64,000 nt of DNA from Sphingomonas sp. CFBP 13720 (lineage in GTDB: Bacteria > Pseudomonadota > Alphaproteobacteria > Sphingomonadales > Sphingomonadaceae), in contig NZ_JACYVA010000001.1 in NCBI RefSeq assembly GCF_014842075.1, positions 62,001 through 126,000 of the forward strand, read 5' to 3'. Below the pieces are notes generated by a model. That model saw nothing but the letters and a program-made list of their open reading frames with translations. It did not search any database and was not told where the DNA came from. Both the position numbers and the translations under genes were made by a program. Shown here in pieces: positions 18,340 to 28,445 of the stretch. How positions within the stretch are numbered: the first letter of the stretch is position 1; each line of letters opens with the position of its first letter.

Positions 18340-20136
18340 TTACGTTTCCTTCGGACCGTCCACCGTCACGCGCAGGTTCAGCTCGCGCAACTGCTTCGGC
18401 GTCGCGTAGTTCGGCGCGCCCATCATCAGGTCTTCCGCCTTCTGCGTCATCGGGAAGGTGATGACCTCGCGGATGTTCGGCTCGTCTGCCAGCAGCATGA
18501 CGATGCGGTCGACGCCGGGAGCCGATCCACCGTGCGGCGGTGCGCCGAACTTGAACGCGTTGATCATGCCGGCGAAGTTCTCGTCCACGTCGGCCTGGCT
18601 GTATCCGGCGATCTCGAACGCCTTGTACATGATTTCCGGACGATGGTTCCGGATCGCGCCCGACGACAGTTCGACGCCGTTACAGACGATGTCGTACTGA
18701 TAGGCGAGGATATCGAGCGGGTTCATCGTCTCCAGCGCTTCCATCTCACCCTGGGGCATCGAGAACGGATTGTGGCTGAAGTCGACCTTCTTCAGATCCT
18801 CGTCATATTCGAACATCGGGAAATCGACGATCCAGCAGAACTCGAACCTTTTGTCGTCGATGAGGCCCAGCGTCTCGCCGACACGGGTGCGCGCGAGGCC
18901 GGCCAGCTTGGCCGCCTGCGCTTCCTTGCCCGCCGCGAAGAACACGCCGTCATCGGGACCGAGGCCGAGCGCATCGGCGATCGCGGCCATGCCCGCTTCG
19001 CCATGATTCTTGGCAATCGGGCCGCCCCATTCGCCGCCCTTGCGCGTGGCATAGCCGAGACCGGCAAAGCCTTCGGACTGCGCCCACGCGTTCATGTCGT
19101 CGAAGAACTTGCGGCTGCGATCGGCGGTTTTGGGCGCAGGGATCGCGCGAACCACGTCGCCACCCTCGACGATCGAGGCGAAGCGGCCGAAGCCCGAACC
19201 GCGGAACAGGTCCGACACGTCGGTGATGACGATCGGGTTGCGCAGGTCGGGCTTGTCGTTGCCGTATTTCAGCATCGCTTCCCGGTACGGAATGCGCGCG
19301 AACGGCAGCGGCGACACGGTGCGTCCCTTGCCTTGCCAGTTGGCATATTCCTCGAACACGCCGTGCAGCACCGGCTCGATCGCGGCGAACACGTCTTCCT
19401 GCGTGACGAAGCTCATTTCGAAATCGAGCTGGTAGAACTCGCCGGGCGAGCGGTCGGCCCGCGCATCTTCGTCACGGAAGCAGGGCGCGATCTGGAAATA
19501 GCGGTCGAAACCGGCGACCATCAGCAACTGCTTGAACATCTGCGGCGCCTGCGGCAGCGCGTAGAACTTGCCGGGATGGACACGGCTGGGCACCAGATAG
19601 TCGCGCGCGCCTTCGGGGCTGGACGCGGTCAGAATCGGGGTCTGGAACTCGGTAAAGCCCTGATCGATCATCCGGCGGCGCAGCGACGAAATGACGTTCG
19701 AGCGCAGCAGGATATTGGCATGCAGCCGTTCGCGCCGCAGATCGAGGAAGCGATAGCGCAGACGGATATCCTCGGGATACTCCGCCTCGCCCGCCACCGG
19801 CATCGGCAATTCCTGCGCCGCCGACTGGAGCGTCGCGGCGCGGGCATAGATTTCGATCGCGCCGGTCGCGAGGTTCGGGTTCTTCGTCGCGTCGCTGCGC
19901 AGCTTCACGGTGCCGTCGATCGTCAGCACCGATTCGGTGCGTGCGGAGTCGAGCAGCGCGAGCGCGGGGGAATCGCCATCCGCCACGATCTGGGTAATGC
20001 CGTAATGGTCGCGCAGATCGATGAACAGCACGCCGCCATGGTCGCGCTTGCGATGCACCCAGCCCGAAAGGCGGACGGTGTCGCCGTCGTTCGCATCGGT
20101 TAGCTGGCCGCAGTTATGGGTGCGATAGGCGTGCAT
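18340..20136 (-). CDS. aspS: Aspartate--tRNA ligase
   Basis: A 598-residue class II synthetase. It has the N-terminal OB-fold anticodon-binding domain ([29 protein letters not shown]... region), motif 2 ([21 protein letters not shown]), the bacterial insertion (GAD) domain, and motif 3 near the C terminus ([14 protein letters not shown]). Start MHAYRTH at 20136 is preferred; the in-frame ATG at 20217 overlaps the leader of divergent rnd. Many alphaproteobacterial AspRS are non-discriminating and also charge tRNA-Asn; that cannot be settled without seeing whether asnS and gatCAB occur elsewhere. Confidence 0.97.
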   Translation of the reverse strand: MHAYRTHNCGQLTDANDGDTVRLSGWVHRKRDHGGVLFIDLRDHYGITQIVADGDSPALALLDSARTESVLTIDGTVKLRSDATKNPNLATGAIEIYARAATLQSAAQELPMPVAGEAEYPEDIRLRYRFLDLRRERLHANILLRSNVISSLRRRMIDQGFTEFQTPILTASSPEGARDYLVPSRVHPGKFYALPQAPQMFKQLLMVAGFDRYFQIAPCFRDEDARADRSPGEFYQLDFEMSFVTQEDVFAAIEPVLHGVFEEYANWQGKGRTVSPLPFARIPYREAMLKYGNDKPDLRNPIVITDVSDLFRGSGFGRFASIVEGGDVVRAIPAPKTADRSRKFFDDMNAWAQSEGFAGLGYATRKGGEWGGPIAKNHGEAGMAAIADALGLGPDDGVFFAAGKEAQAAKLAGLARTRVGETLGLIDDKRFEFCWIVDFPMFEYDEDLKKVDFSHNPFSMPQGEMEALETMNPLDILAYQYDIVCNGVELSSGAIRNHRPEIMYKAFEIAGYSQADVDENFAGMINAFKFGAPPHGGSAPGVDRIVMLLADEPNIREVITFPMTQKAEDLMMGAPNYATPKQLRELNLRVTVDGPKET

Positions 20137-20245
20137 TCTGGAACCTTCCGGGGGACGCTCACTACAATAGTGACTTCGGTTGGGCCGCGCTTCCCCTCTC
20201 CAACACCCTTTTGTCAAGGCGCGCGACCCTTGCTATGCGGGTGCG

Positions 20246-21421
20246 ATGCATATCCATCCGTTGATCGAGGACAGCGCGACACTCGCGGCCCTCTGTACCC
20301 GCCTCGCCACATCCGACTTCGTCGCCGTCGACACCGAGTTCATGCGCGAGAACAGCTATTGGCCCGAACTGTGCCTGATCCAGATCGCCAATACCGAGGA
20401 AGCGGCCGCGATCGACCCGATGGCGCAGGGCATCGACCTCAAGCCGTTGCTCGACCTGCTGGTCGAAAATCACGACGTGCTGAAGGTATTCCATGCCGGC
20501 GGACAGGACATCGAGATCGTCTATAACCTGACCGGCAAGACCCCCTTCCCGCTGTTCGATACGCAGGTCGCGGCGATGGCGCTGGGTCAGGGCGAACAGA
20601 TCGGATATTCGAACCTTGTCGACGCCTATCTGGGTATCGTGGTCGACAAGGGTGCACGCTTCACCGACTGGTCGCGCCGCCCGCTGGACGAACGGCAGAT
20701 CGATTACGCGATCGCCGACGTCACGCATCTTTCGACGATTTTTCCGAAGATGCTGGGCAAGCTGCGCAAGACCGGACGCGGATTGTGGCTGGACGAGGAG
20801 ATGGAGCGGATCGCCGATCCCGCCAATTACTTCAACGATCCCGAAACGGTGTGGCAGCGGGTGCGGGTCAACAGCCGCAAGCCCGACGTGCTGGGCCGGT
20901 TGAAGGCGCTGGGCAAATGGCGCGAGATGGAGGCGCAGGGCAAGGATCTGCCGCGCGGGCGCATCGTCAAGGACGAGACGATCGCCGATCTCGCGGGCAA
21001 TCCGCCCCGCAAACAGGCCGATCTTGCCAAGGTGCGCGGGCTGTCGGCGGCGTGGGCGCACAACGATATCGGTGCACGGATGATGACCGCGCTGGCTGGT
21101 GCCGCCCCGCTGACGTCCGACGAGATGCCGGGACGCGACGACCGCAAGCCGTCGCTCGGCAAGGAAGGCGCATTGGTCGCGGACCTTCTGAAACTGCTGC
21201 TGAAGATTCGCGCGAACGAGATCAAGGTCGCGTCGCGTCTGCTGGCCCGGTCGGACGATCTGGAGGCGCTGGCCGCCGGCCAGCGCGACGGGCTGGCGAT
21301 CCTTCAGGGATGGCGGTTCGAACAATTCGGTCGTGACGCGCTGGCGCTGGTCGAGGGGCAACTGGGGTTCACCGTGCTGGGTGGCCGGCTGAAGATGACG
21401 CGTGCGGAGGTGGTCGAATAA
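20246..21421 (+). CDS. rnd: Ribonuclease D
   Basis: A 391-residue DEDD-type 3'-5' exoribonuclease for tRNA 3' maturation. The exonuclease motifs are FVAVDTEFMRE (ExoI), VFHAGGQDIEIVYN (ExoII) and the later QIDYAIADVTHL (ExoIII). HRDC-like helical domains follow (about residues 200-390). The ATG at 20246 (MHIHPL) fits the family; the longer frame from 20180 runs into the aspS leader. The stop is six bases before the next small lipoprotein gene. Confidence 0.93.
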   Translation: MHIHPLIEDSATLAALCTRLATSDFVAVDTEFMRENSYWPELCLIQIANTEEAAAIDPMAQGIDLKPLLDLLVENHDVLKVFHAGGQDIEIVYNLTGKTPFPLFDTQVAAMALGQGEQIGYSNLVDAYLGIVVDKGARFTDWSRRPLDERQIDYAIADVTHLSTIFPKMLGKLRKTGRGLWLDEEMERIADPANYFNDPETVWQRVRVNSRKPDVLGRLKALGKWREMEAQGKDLPRGRIVKDETIADLAGNPPRKQADLAKVRGLSAAWAHNDIGARMMTALAGAAPLTSDEMPGRDDRKPSLGKEGALVADLLKLLLKIRANEIKVASRLLARSDDLEALAAGQRDGLAILQGWRFEQFGRDALALVEGQLGFTVLGGRLKMTRAEVVE

Positions 21422-21426
21422 AGTGG

Positions 21427-21705
21427 GTGCCGATCCTGTCGCTGGCGCTGGTCGCCTGCCAGCCCCGGGCAGCGGTAGCGCCGGTCGCGGGCGTGCCGTC
21501 GCCGGGTTGCGACGCTGCCGCACCGCGCGCGTCGATCGGCCAAGCCTTCACGCCCGCCCTGTCGGCGAAGGCACAGAAGCGCGCTGGCGCTGCCAGCGTG
21601 CGCGGCGTCCGGCCGGGCGACATGGTGACGATGGATTTCCGGGCCGACCGGCTGAACATCGAGCTGGACGACCGGGGCCGGGTACAGGCCTTTTCCTGCC
21701 GCTGA
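21427..21705 (+). CDS. Small lipoprotein of peptidase-inhibitor I78 type
   Basis: A 92-residue protein opening with GTG directly after rnd. The N terminus (PILSLALVACQPRA) looks like a short lipoprotein signal with lipobox LVAC. The rest resembles the potato-inhibitor-like I78 family: GQAFTPALSAKAQK, then the VRPGDMVTMDFRADRLNIELDD block and a C-terminal CR. Such proteins are thought to inhibit serine proteases in the periplasm. Translation is probably coupled to rnd. Assignment rests on pattern recognition only. Confidence 0.75.
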   Translation: MPILSLALVACQPRAAVAPVAGVPSPGCDAAAPRASIGQAFTPALSAKAQKRAGAASVRGVRPGDMVTMDFRADRLNIELDDRGRVQAFSCR

Positions 21706-21714
21706 CGGATCGGG

Positions 21715-23205
21715 TCAGGCGCTGACCAGCGCCGCGCCCATTCCCATCGCGGTGGCCAGCGCCTTGTGCCGCTTCTGCACCGCTTCGCCATAGAGCGCGG
21801 CGTCGCGCGTCGGCACGACCAGTTCCACCTTGCCGCGCGATCGGCGGAGGTCGGTGCGCTGGAGCGGCGTGGCGACGCCGCCGCTGAGCCGCTGACCCAG
21901 CCGCATCGCCAGTCCCCAACGCTGCGCGATCGCCAGCGCCTCCGGGTCGGCAAGACGGCCGATCGGTTCGGGCGTGTCGCTGCTGCCCCCAAGGCAGCTA
22001 TGCAGCGCCTGCGCGACGATCGCGCGGCCCGGTGCATCGATCGCTACCCAGTTGCCGTGCAGCGCGATCTCGACGCCGCGTTCGGCGCGGAATTCGGGAT
22101 TGGCGTGCCAGCCGACATCGGCCAGCAGGCACGCCGCGTGTCGCAGCCGCACCGCCGCCGGATCGTCGTCGGGGAACAGCGGCGCCATCCATTTGTGCAG
22201 CAGATCGCCATGTTCGGCGAAGCGGCCCTGTCGCGCGCCTTCGTCATGCGCAGCGACAAGCAGCGGGTCCTGCGCGCGAATCTCGGCCGGCAGCGCGGCA
22301 TAGAGCAGCCCTTCGCGCAGGCCGTAGGACGATACCAACGTGGTCGAGCAGCCGACATGCCGCAGGATCGCATCCAGCACGGCGGCGGCATTGTCGAGCG
22401 TGGGCACGCGCCCGCCCGACAGGTTCGGAATGCTCTTCAGTTCGGCGCGCGGCACCTGCGTCAGCCAATGCCGCAAGGACGTCACGCGGTGCGGCGGGAT
22501 CGCATAGCCATGCGCGATCGGCAGCGGATAATCGGTGTGATGCATGTCCAGCCGCGCCAGCGCGCGCCACGATCCGCCGACCATGTACAGCGGAAGCCCG
22601 CGACCCCGACCGGTCCAGCCGGCGTCCGCCACCAGCGACTGGACCGTGCGATCCAGTTCGCCGGCGCCACGCGCGCGGATCGCGGCGATCCGCAACACGC
22701 CCAGCGGAAACGACACCCGTTCGCCCAGTCGCCCCTTGCCCACGCGGACCAGTTCGAGACTGCCGCCGCCGAGGTCGCCGACGATACCGTCGGCATCGGG
22801 CGTCGCGGACAGCACGCCGTGGCCCGCCGCCTGCGCTTCTTCCTCGCCCGACAATATCTCGACCGTAAGTCCGGCTTCCTCCGCTATCGTAATCAGCGCT
22901 GCGCCGTTGCTCGCATCGCGTACCGCCGCAGTCGCGACGGTGCGGATGACGTCGGCGCGCATCTCCCGCGCCAGCCACGCGAAGCGCAACAGCGCGGCGC
23001 GTGCGGCGGCCATCGATTCGGCATCGATCGTCCCTGTCGCCGCGAGCGATCGGCCGAGACCCGCCAGCACCTTTTCATTGAACAGCGTGGCCGGAATGCG
23101 TTCCGGCCCGCCATAGACGACGAGCCGGATCGAATTCGAACCGATATCGATAATGGCGCTATGGGCGGTCGTCGTGCGCGGCTCCGCCGCCCATGGCCAG
23201 CGCAT
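21715..23205 (-). CDS. ppx: Ppx/GppA exopolyphosphatase family protein
   Basis: A 496-residue member of the sugar kinase/actin-like fold phosphatases that degrade polyphosphate or pppGpp. The N-terminal phosphate-binding motif IIDIGSNSIRLVVY (about residues 18-31) and VGDLGGGSLELVRV (about residue 140) are intact, followed by the long helical C-terminal part (HD-like region) of about 200 residues. The start ATG at 23205 overlaps the ppk stop (TGATG). It lies in the same operon as ppk, so synthesis and breakdown of polyphosphate are encoded together. Ppx and GppA activities cannot be separated by eye. Confidence 0.92.
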   Translation of the reverse strand: MRWPWAAEPRTTTAHSAIIDIGSNSIRLVVYGGPERIPATLFNEKVLAGLGRSLAATGTIDAESMAAARAALLRFAWLAREMRADVIRTVATAAVRDASNGAALITIAEEAGLTVEILSGEEEAQAAGHGVLSATPDADGIVGDLGGGSLELVRVGKGRLGERVSFPLGVLRIAAIRARGAGELDRTVQSLVADAGWTGRGRGLPLYMVGGSWRALARLDMHHTDYPLPIAHGYAIPPHRVTSLRHWLTQVPRAELKSIPNLSGGRVPTLDNAAAVLDAILRHVGCSTTLVSSYGLREGLLYAALPAEIRAQDPLLVAAHDEGARQGRFAEHGDLLHKWMAPLFPDDDPAAVRLRHAACLLADVGWHANPEFRAERGVEIALHGNWVAIDAPGRAIVAQALHSCLGGSSDTPEPIGRLADPEALAIAQRWGLAMRLGQRLSGGVATPLQRTDLRRSRGKVELVVPTRDAALYGEAVQKRHKALATAMGMGAALVSA

Positions 23206-25376
23206 CAGGCTCCGCCGCCGCGCGCCGCACGCCATGCACGCAACGACAACTTCTGTGGCCCCGTCGCCTCGCCGGTCGTGATCGCGGCACCACGGCCCGA
23301 CAGCGACGGGTTGGTCATGAAATAACGGTGAAGGTTGAACGGCCGCTCCCCCTTCGCCACGCGGCGATAGCTGCCGTCGGCACGCAGTTCCCATGTCTGT
23401 TCGGTGTCGAGCAGATTGGCGACCATCACCTGATCCAATACCTGATCGTGGACGGTCGGGTTGGTGATCGGCAGCAGATATTCGACGCGACGATCGAAAT
23501 TGCGCGGCATCCAGTCCGCCGACGATACGTAGATCAACGCATCGTCGTTCGGCAGCGCAGCGCCGTTGCCGAAGCAATAGATCCGGCTGTGTTCGAGGAA
23601 CCGTCCTACGATCGATTTCACCCGAATATTCTCCGACATGCCCGGAACGCCCGGACGAAGACAGCAGATGCCGCGCACGATCAGATCGATCTGCACCCCT
23701 GCCGCCGACGCTTCGTACAGCTTGTCGATCAACGCCGGATCGACCAGCGAGTTCATCTTGGCCCAGATCGACCCCTGCCCGCCGCTGCGTGCCGACTGGA
23801 TCTCGCCTTCGATCAACGCTTCCAGTCGCGCGCGCAGGTCGCGCGGACTGATCGCCAACTGTTGCAGCGCCTGCGGCTCGACATAGCCGGTGATGTAGTT
23901 GAACACCTGTGCCGCATCGCGTCCGATCACCGGATCGGCGGTGAAGAAGCTGAGATCGGTATAGATCCGCGCCGTGACCGGATGATAATTGCCGGTGCCG
24001 AAATGGCAGTAGGTGCGATAACCCTGTTCCTCACGCCGGACGACCATCGATATCTTGGCGTGGGTCTTCCATTCGATGAAGCCATAGACGACCTGCACGC
24101 CCGCGCGTTCAAGGACGGAGGCGAGGTTGAGGTTCTGTTCCTCGTCGAACCGCGCCTTCAGCTCTACGACGGCGGTGACGGACTTACCCGCCTCGGCGGC
24201 AGCGACCAGCGCTGCTACGACGCCCGATTGCTTTCCGGCACGGTACAGCGTCTGCTTGATAGCGACGACGTCGGGGTCGGCAGCGGCCTGTTTGATGAAG
24301 GCCAGCACGACGTCGAACGTTTCGTACGGATGATGAACGACGATGTCCTTCGCCCGGATCGCAGCGAAACAGTCCCCGCCATATTCGCGGATGCGTTCGG
24401 GGAAGCGCGGGGCGAAGGGCGGAAATTTCAGTTCTGGCCGGTCTTCGTCCACCAGCATCGACAGATCGCCGATCGCCAGAAAGCCGCCCGATTCGGTGAC
24501 TACCGCGTCGCTGCCGCTCATCTCGTCCTTGAGCTGCTGCACCAGTTCGTCGGAAATTCCCGATTCGATCTCCAGCCGGATGACCCGCCCGCGTCGACGC
24601 CGTTTAATGGCGGTGCGGAAGTAGAGAACCAGATCCTCGGCCTCTTCCTCCAGTTCGATGTCGCTGTCGCGGATGACACGGAACGCCGCCGACGCGCGCA
24701 CCTCGTACCCCGGAAAGAACAGACTGGAAAAGCGACGCAGGATCGTCTCGATCGCGACATAACGCGCGGCCTTGCCCGGCAGCCGGACAAAGCGCGGCAT
24801 GGCCGGCGGCAACAGCACGACTTCGCGTACTTCCACATCGTCCGACCGGCGGATCAGGTCGAACATCAGCGCGGAGCCGAGATTGGGGATGAAGGGAAAC
24901 GGATGCGCGGGGTCCAGCGCCTGCGGGGTCAGCACGGGGAATATCTGTTCGCGGAAATGGCGTTCCAGCCACACCGCGGTCTCTCCGGTGATCTCGTCCC
25001 CACCCAGCACCGTAATGCCCGCGTCGACCAGTGCGGCCGCGATATCCCGCCATATCCGCTGCTGGCTGTCGACCAGCGCGCCGGCATCGACCACGATCGC
25101 CGCGAGTTGCTGGCCCGGGCTGAGGCCGTCGACCGATTCGTGGCCGACGTCCTGAACCTGCTGCCCCTTCAGCCCGGCGACCCGGACCATGAAGAATTCA
25201 TCGAGATTGGTCGCGGAGATCGACAGGAATCGCAGCCGTTCGAGCAGCGGGTGGTCGGCGTTGCAGGCTTCGTCCAGCACGCGGCGATTGAACGCCAGCC
25301 ACGACAGTTCGCGGTTGAAATAGCGTGCTTCGGGAACGGCGGCGACGGACGCGCCGGCAGTGGGAAAGTCGTTCAT
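23205..25376 (-). CDS. ppk: Polyphosphate kinase 1
   Basis: A 723-residue RNA-degradosome-type polyphosphate kinase that polymerises the ATP gamma-phosphate. It begins with the typical RYFNRELSWLAFNRRVLDEA. The catalytic domains show LKARFDEEQNL, the phospho-histidine segment WKTHAKISMVVRRE, YCHFGTGNYHP and the C-terminal EYLLPI region. ATG at 25376 overlaps the hda stop by ATGA. The operon order is DUF2066-like, hda, ppk, ppx. The protein is probably membrane-associated at the inner leaflet. Confidence 0.97.
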   Translation of the reverse strand: MNDFPTAGASVAAVPEARYFNRELSWLAFNRRVLDEACNADHPLLERLRFLSISATNLDEFFMVRVAGLKGQQVQDVGHESVDGLSPGQQLAAIVVDAGALVDSQQRIWRDIAAALVDAGITVLGGDEITGETAVWLERHFREQIFPVLTPQALDPAHPFPFIPNLGSALMFDLIRRSDDVEVREVVLLPPAMPRFVRLPGKAARYVAIETILRRFSSLFFPGYEVRASAAFRVIRDSDIELEEEAEDLVLYFRTAIKRRRRGRVIRLEIESGISDELVQQLKDEMSGSDAVVTESGGFLAIGDLSMLVDEDRPELKFPPFAPRFPERIREYGGDCFAAIRAKDIVVHHPYETFDVVLAFIKQAAADPDVVAIKQTLYRAGKQSGVVAALVAAAEAGKSVTAVVELKARFDEEQNLNLASVLERAGVQVVYGFIEWKTHAKISMVVRREEQGYRTYCHFGTGNYHPVTARIYTDLSFFTADPVIGRDAAQVFNYITGYVEPQALQQLAISPRDLRARLEALIEGEIQSARSGGQGSIWAKMNSLVDPALIDKLYEASAAGVQIDLIVRGICCLRPGVPGMSENIRVKSIVGRFLEHSRIYCFGNGAALPNDDALIYVSSADWMPRNFDRRVEYLLPITNPTVHDQVLDQVMVANLLDTEQTWELRADGSYRRVAKGERPFNLHRYFMTNPSLSGRGAAITTGEATGPQKLSLRAWRAARGGGA

Positions 25377-26011
25377 GCCGCATGCTCCACGATCAGCGGA
25401 GTCCCGGCAAGCGCGATCCGCGCGGCGGGAACGGTCAAACGGCGCGTCGAGCGCAACATCGCATCTTCCTCCAAGGCTTCGACGACGCGAAGCACCGACA
25501 GGTGGCTTCGTTCGACGCGGCGGGCGAGCCAGCGCACCAGATCGGGCGCGGGCATCAGTTCCTTCCTGTCGAACAGATATTGCAGCAGCGTGTCCATCAA
25601 CCCATCGTCGGGTGCCGCGATCCGAAGCAGCGGCGTCGCGCCGATCCGCGAGCGCAGGTCGGGCAGGCCGATCCGCCAGTCGGGCGGCGGGGCGTCGGCG
25701 ACGATCAGCAGCGGGCGACCATCCGACTGCGCCCGGTTCCACGCGTGGAACAGGTCGGTTTCGCTCCACCGTTCGGCATCGTCGGCGATCGTCCCGCCAC
25801 TGCGCCCGGCGAACATCCGCGCCAGCAGCGTGCGGCCCGACTTGCGCGGACCCACGAGCAGCGCGGCCTTCACCGGCCATGTCGACCAATGGTCGAGATG
25901 GTGGACCGCATCCGCGTTCGAAGGGCTGACGAGGAACAGATCCTCGCGCGCACCGGGGGGGAATTCGAGCGGAAGGCTGAGTTGTGCCGATCCGCGAGGC
26001 AAGATGGTCAT
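25373..26011 (-). CDS. hda: DnaA regulatory inactivator Hda (HdaA)
   Basis: A 212-residue DnaA-like AAA+ protein that, bound to the DNA clamp, stimulates ATP hydrolysis by DnaA and stops re-initiation. The N terminus carries a clamp-binding motif (QLSLPLEF, about residues 10-17). The Walker A-like segment is GPRKSGRT, with Arg in place of the usual Lys. The sensor/arginine-finger region is LPDLRSRIG, followed by a helical lid. It overlaps both neighbours by ATGA. The Walker A change may weaken nucleotide binding; whether it is shared across sphingomonads needs an alignment. Confidence 0.88.
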   Translation of the reverse strand: MTILPRGSAQLSLPLEFPPGAREDLFLVSPSNADAVHHLDHWSTWPVKAALLVGPRKSGRTLLARMFAGRSGGTIADDAERWSETDLFHAWNRAQSDGRPLLIVADAPPPDWRIGLPDLRSRIGATPLLRIAAPDDGLMDTLLQYLFDRKELMPAPDLVRWLARRVERSHLSVLRVVEALEEDAMLRSTRRLTVPAARIALAGTPLIVEHAA

Positions 26012-27261
26012 CCCTGCGGGCTACTCGCGGGTTGGGTTGCGGGGGCGGCGGCGCGGCGGCGGATACGCAACGTGCCCTCCCCCTGCTGGACCTGCCAGCC
26101 ACGGGCTTCCAGCGCAGCGGCCAGTACCGTCGCGTCACCGTCGAAGGTCACGCGCAGCACCGACACGCCGCCCAGCGCGAGACTGGACGTGAGCGCGGAA
26201 CGTACGCCGGGAATACCGCGCAGCGCCGCCTCGGTCGCTTCGACGGCGGCGGCGTTGGGCGTATCTGCCTGGATCGACAGCGGTGTGACGACTGTGCCCG
26301 ATGGGATGGCGACCGGCGTGCCCTCGCCCGGCACGGTTTCTGTTTCGGCCGGTGCTTCTTCGACCAACGGAATCACGGTGCCCGGCGGAGGGGCGCTGAG
26401 CGCGACGTCGGGCCGCAACACGCCACTGCGCAACGCGTCCTGATACATCGTGTCGATCCGCCGCACGCCTTCGTCCAGCAGCGCCGGCACCGCGTCCCCC
26501 TGATCGACACGCAACGAGAAACGACCGATGAAGCGATTGTCGGGACCATAGCCGGCGGTGAACGTGCCCACGACCGGGCCCCCGGGCCATTGGCGATACA
26601 GCCGGACCTGCGGAATCAGCACGTCGGATGCGCCATATTGATTGAGCACCGTGCGCCACCAACCGCGACCGCGCCGCGTGATCTGTCCCGCATTAAGCAG
26701 CAGCGCGTCGGCACCGGTCCCGCTGGGCCGGACATAGTCCATTACGCTGCCGCCGCTGCGGAAGCGCGCCCAAGCCGCCTGCCACGGGGTCGCGCGTTCG
26801 AAGACGGTCCCGGCGCCGCCATCCCAGATCAACGGCACCACCAGCATCGCGGGCGATCGTTCCGAAATGCCCGCGATGCCAAGGATCGACGCCGCCCGTC
26901 CGCGATTGAACTGTACGCCCAGCCGCGCGATGTACCGCTTCGGCCCGATCTGTTCGTTTTCGACGACGATGCCTGATACCAACGAATCGAGCGTGCCGTC
27001 GGGCAGGCTCTGCGCCGATCCGGTCAGACGCTGCGACAGCATCTGCCAGCCCTTGCGCTGCGCGACGCGCCATCCGGCGGTCCGCGCGGCATCGGCGCTG
27101 GCGGCGGACACGTCGACGCGGACGCCGCTCACCTCGAAGCTGCCGCTGCCGTCCACTGGACGCTGGCCGCCGCCGCGATCCTCCTGTGCCGCGACCATGC
27201 CCCCGGCGGCCAGCGCGGATAGCGCCAGCGCGCCCAAAATGCGGCGGCGAACGGATTTCAT
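26008..27261 (-). CDS. Exported DUF2066-like protein with a C-terminal ferredoxin-like domain
   Basis: A 417-residue protein starting with a signal peptide (MKSVRRRILGALALSALAAG, cleavage likely after VAAQ near residue 25). The central part (SFEVSGVRVDVSA, WQMLSQRLTG, RPSPAMLVVPLIWDG-like region) resembles the DUF2066 family of exported proteins. The last 70 residues (ALRGIPGVRSALTSSLALGGVSVLRVTFDG) look like a small alpha/beta, heavy-metal-associated-like fold, without the CxxC metal motif. It heads the hda-ppk-ppx operon and diverges from purM. The function is unknown; in many proteobacteria DUF2066 genes also lie next to hda and purM. Confidence 0.78.
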   Translation of the reverse strand: MKSVRRRILGALALSALAAGGMVAAQEDRGGGQRPVDGSGSFEVSGVRVDVSAASADAARTAGWRVAQRKGWQMLSQRLTGSAQSLPDGTLDSLVSGIVVENEQIGPKRYIARLGVQFNRGRAASILGIAGISERSPAMLVVPLIWDGGAGTVFERATPWQAAWARFRSGGSVMDYVRPSGTGADALLLNAGQITRRGRGWWRTVLNQYGASDVLIPQVRLYRQWPGGPVVGTFTAGYGPDNRFIGRFSLRVDQGDAVPALLDEGVRRIDTMYQDALRSGVLRPDVALSAPPPGTVIPLVEEAPAETETVPGEGTPVAIPSGTVVTPLSIQADTPNAAAVEATEAALRGIPGVRSALTSSLALGGVSVLRVTFDGDATVLAAALEARGWQVQQGEGTLRIRRRAAAPATQPASSPQG

Positions 27262-27338
27262 GGGCGGAGGACCTTCATCGTCGTGCCTTTTGACGAAGCA
27301 GACGTGGAAATCCAAGCGCGATGTGGCTAACCGGCCTG

Positions 27339-28445
27339 ATGAGCAACGAAGCGGACCGCGGCGGCGGCTATACCTACGCACAGGCGGGCGTCTCCATCGC
27401 GGCGGGCAACGCGCTCGTCCGCGCGATCGGGCCACTGGCGAAATCGACCCGTCGGCCCGGTGCGGACGCCGAACTCGGCGGCTTCGGCGGCGTGTTCGAT
27501 CCGAAGGCGGCGGGGTTCCGCGATCCGTTGCTGGTCGCGGCGAACGACGGGGTCGGCACCAAGCTGAAACTCGCGATCGAGCATGACGCGCACGATGGCG
27601 TCGGCGTCGATCTGGTCGCGATGTGCGCCAACGACCTGATCGTGCAGGGTGCCGAACCGCTATTTTTCCTCGATTATTATGCCAGCGGCAAGCTGGTCGC
27701 CGACACCGCCGAGCGGGTAGTCGCATCGATCGCGGAGGGGTGCCGTCAGGCAGGCTGCGCGCTGATCGGTGGCGAAACGGCGGAGATGCCGGGCATGTAT
27801 GCCGATGGGGATTACGACCTCGCCGGTTTCTGCGTCGGCGCGGTCGAGCGGGAGCAATTGCTGACCGGGGACAAGGTCGGCGTCGGCGACGTGATCCTCG
27901 GGCTGGCTTCGTCGGGCGTACATTCGAACGGATTCTCGCTGGTCCGCAGGCTGGCGGCCGACCGGGGATGGAAGCTCGATCGCCCTGCCCTGTTCGATCA
28001 GGACGTACTCCTGATCGATGCGTTGATGGAGCCGACGCGGATCTATGTGAAGGCGCTGCTACCGCTGTTGCGCGCCGGACGTATCCACGGGCTGGCGCAT
28101 ATTACTGGCGGCGGGTTGCTGGAGAACGTCCCGCGCGTATTGCCGGACGGCGCGCATGCGCGCGTCGATGCCGACGCATGGGAACAATCGCGGCTGATGG
28201 CGTTCCTGCAGGCGCAGGGCAATATCGAGCCGGGCGAGATGGCGCGCACGTTCAACTGCGGCATCGGCATGGCGGTGCTGATCGCACCCGATGCGGCGGA
28301 TGCGGTCGCCGAAGCCCTGCGCGAAGCGGGCGAGACGGTCGAGCGGATCGGCGTGGTCGAAGCGGGCGACAAGGGCTGCACCGTGCGCGGATCGGCCGGC
28401 ACGTGGAGCGCCCGCGCGGAATGGAGCGCGACGCATCTTGGCTAG
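27339..28445 (+). CDS. purM: Phosphoribosylformylglycinamidine cyclo-ligase
   Basis: A 368-residue enzyme making AIR from FGAM in purine synthesis. It begins near [14 protein letters not shown], with [13 protein letters not shown] and [21 protein letters not shown] as the ATP/dimer core, [21 protein letters not shown], and the later [14 protein letters not shown]. The ATG at 27339 gives the usual N terminus; another in-frame ATG at 27321 adds six residues, and neither has a strong ribosome site. It diverges from the DUF2066-like gene and overlaps purN by eight bases. Confidence 0.96.
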   Translation: MSNEADRGGGYTYAQAGVSIAAGNALVRAIGPLAKSTRRPGADAELGGFGGVFDPKAAGFRDPLLVAANDGVGTKLKLAIEHDAHDGVGVDLVAMCANDLIVQGAEPLFFLDYYASGKLVADTAERVVASIAEGCRQAGCALIGGETAEMPGMYADGDYDLAGFCVGAVEREQLLTGDKVGVGDVILGLASSGVHSNGFSLVRRLAADRGWKLDRPALFDQDVLLIDALMEPTRIYVKALLPLLRAGRIHGLAHITGGGLLENVPRVLPDGAHARVDADAWEQSRLMAFLQAQGNIEPGEMARTFNCGIGMAVLIAPDAADAVAEALREAGETVERIGVVEAGDKGCTVRGSAGTWSARAEWSATHLG

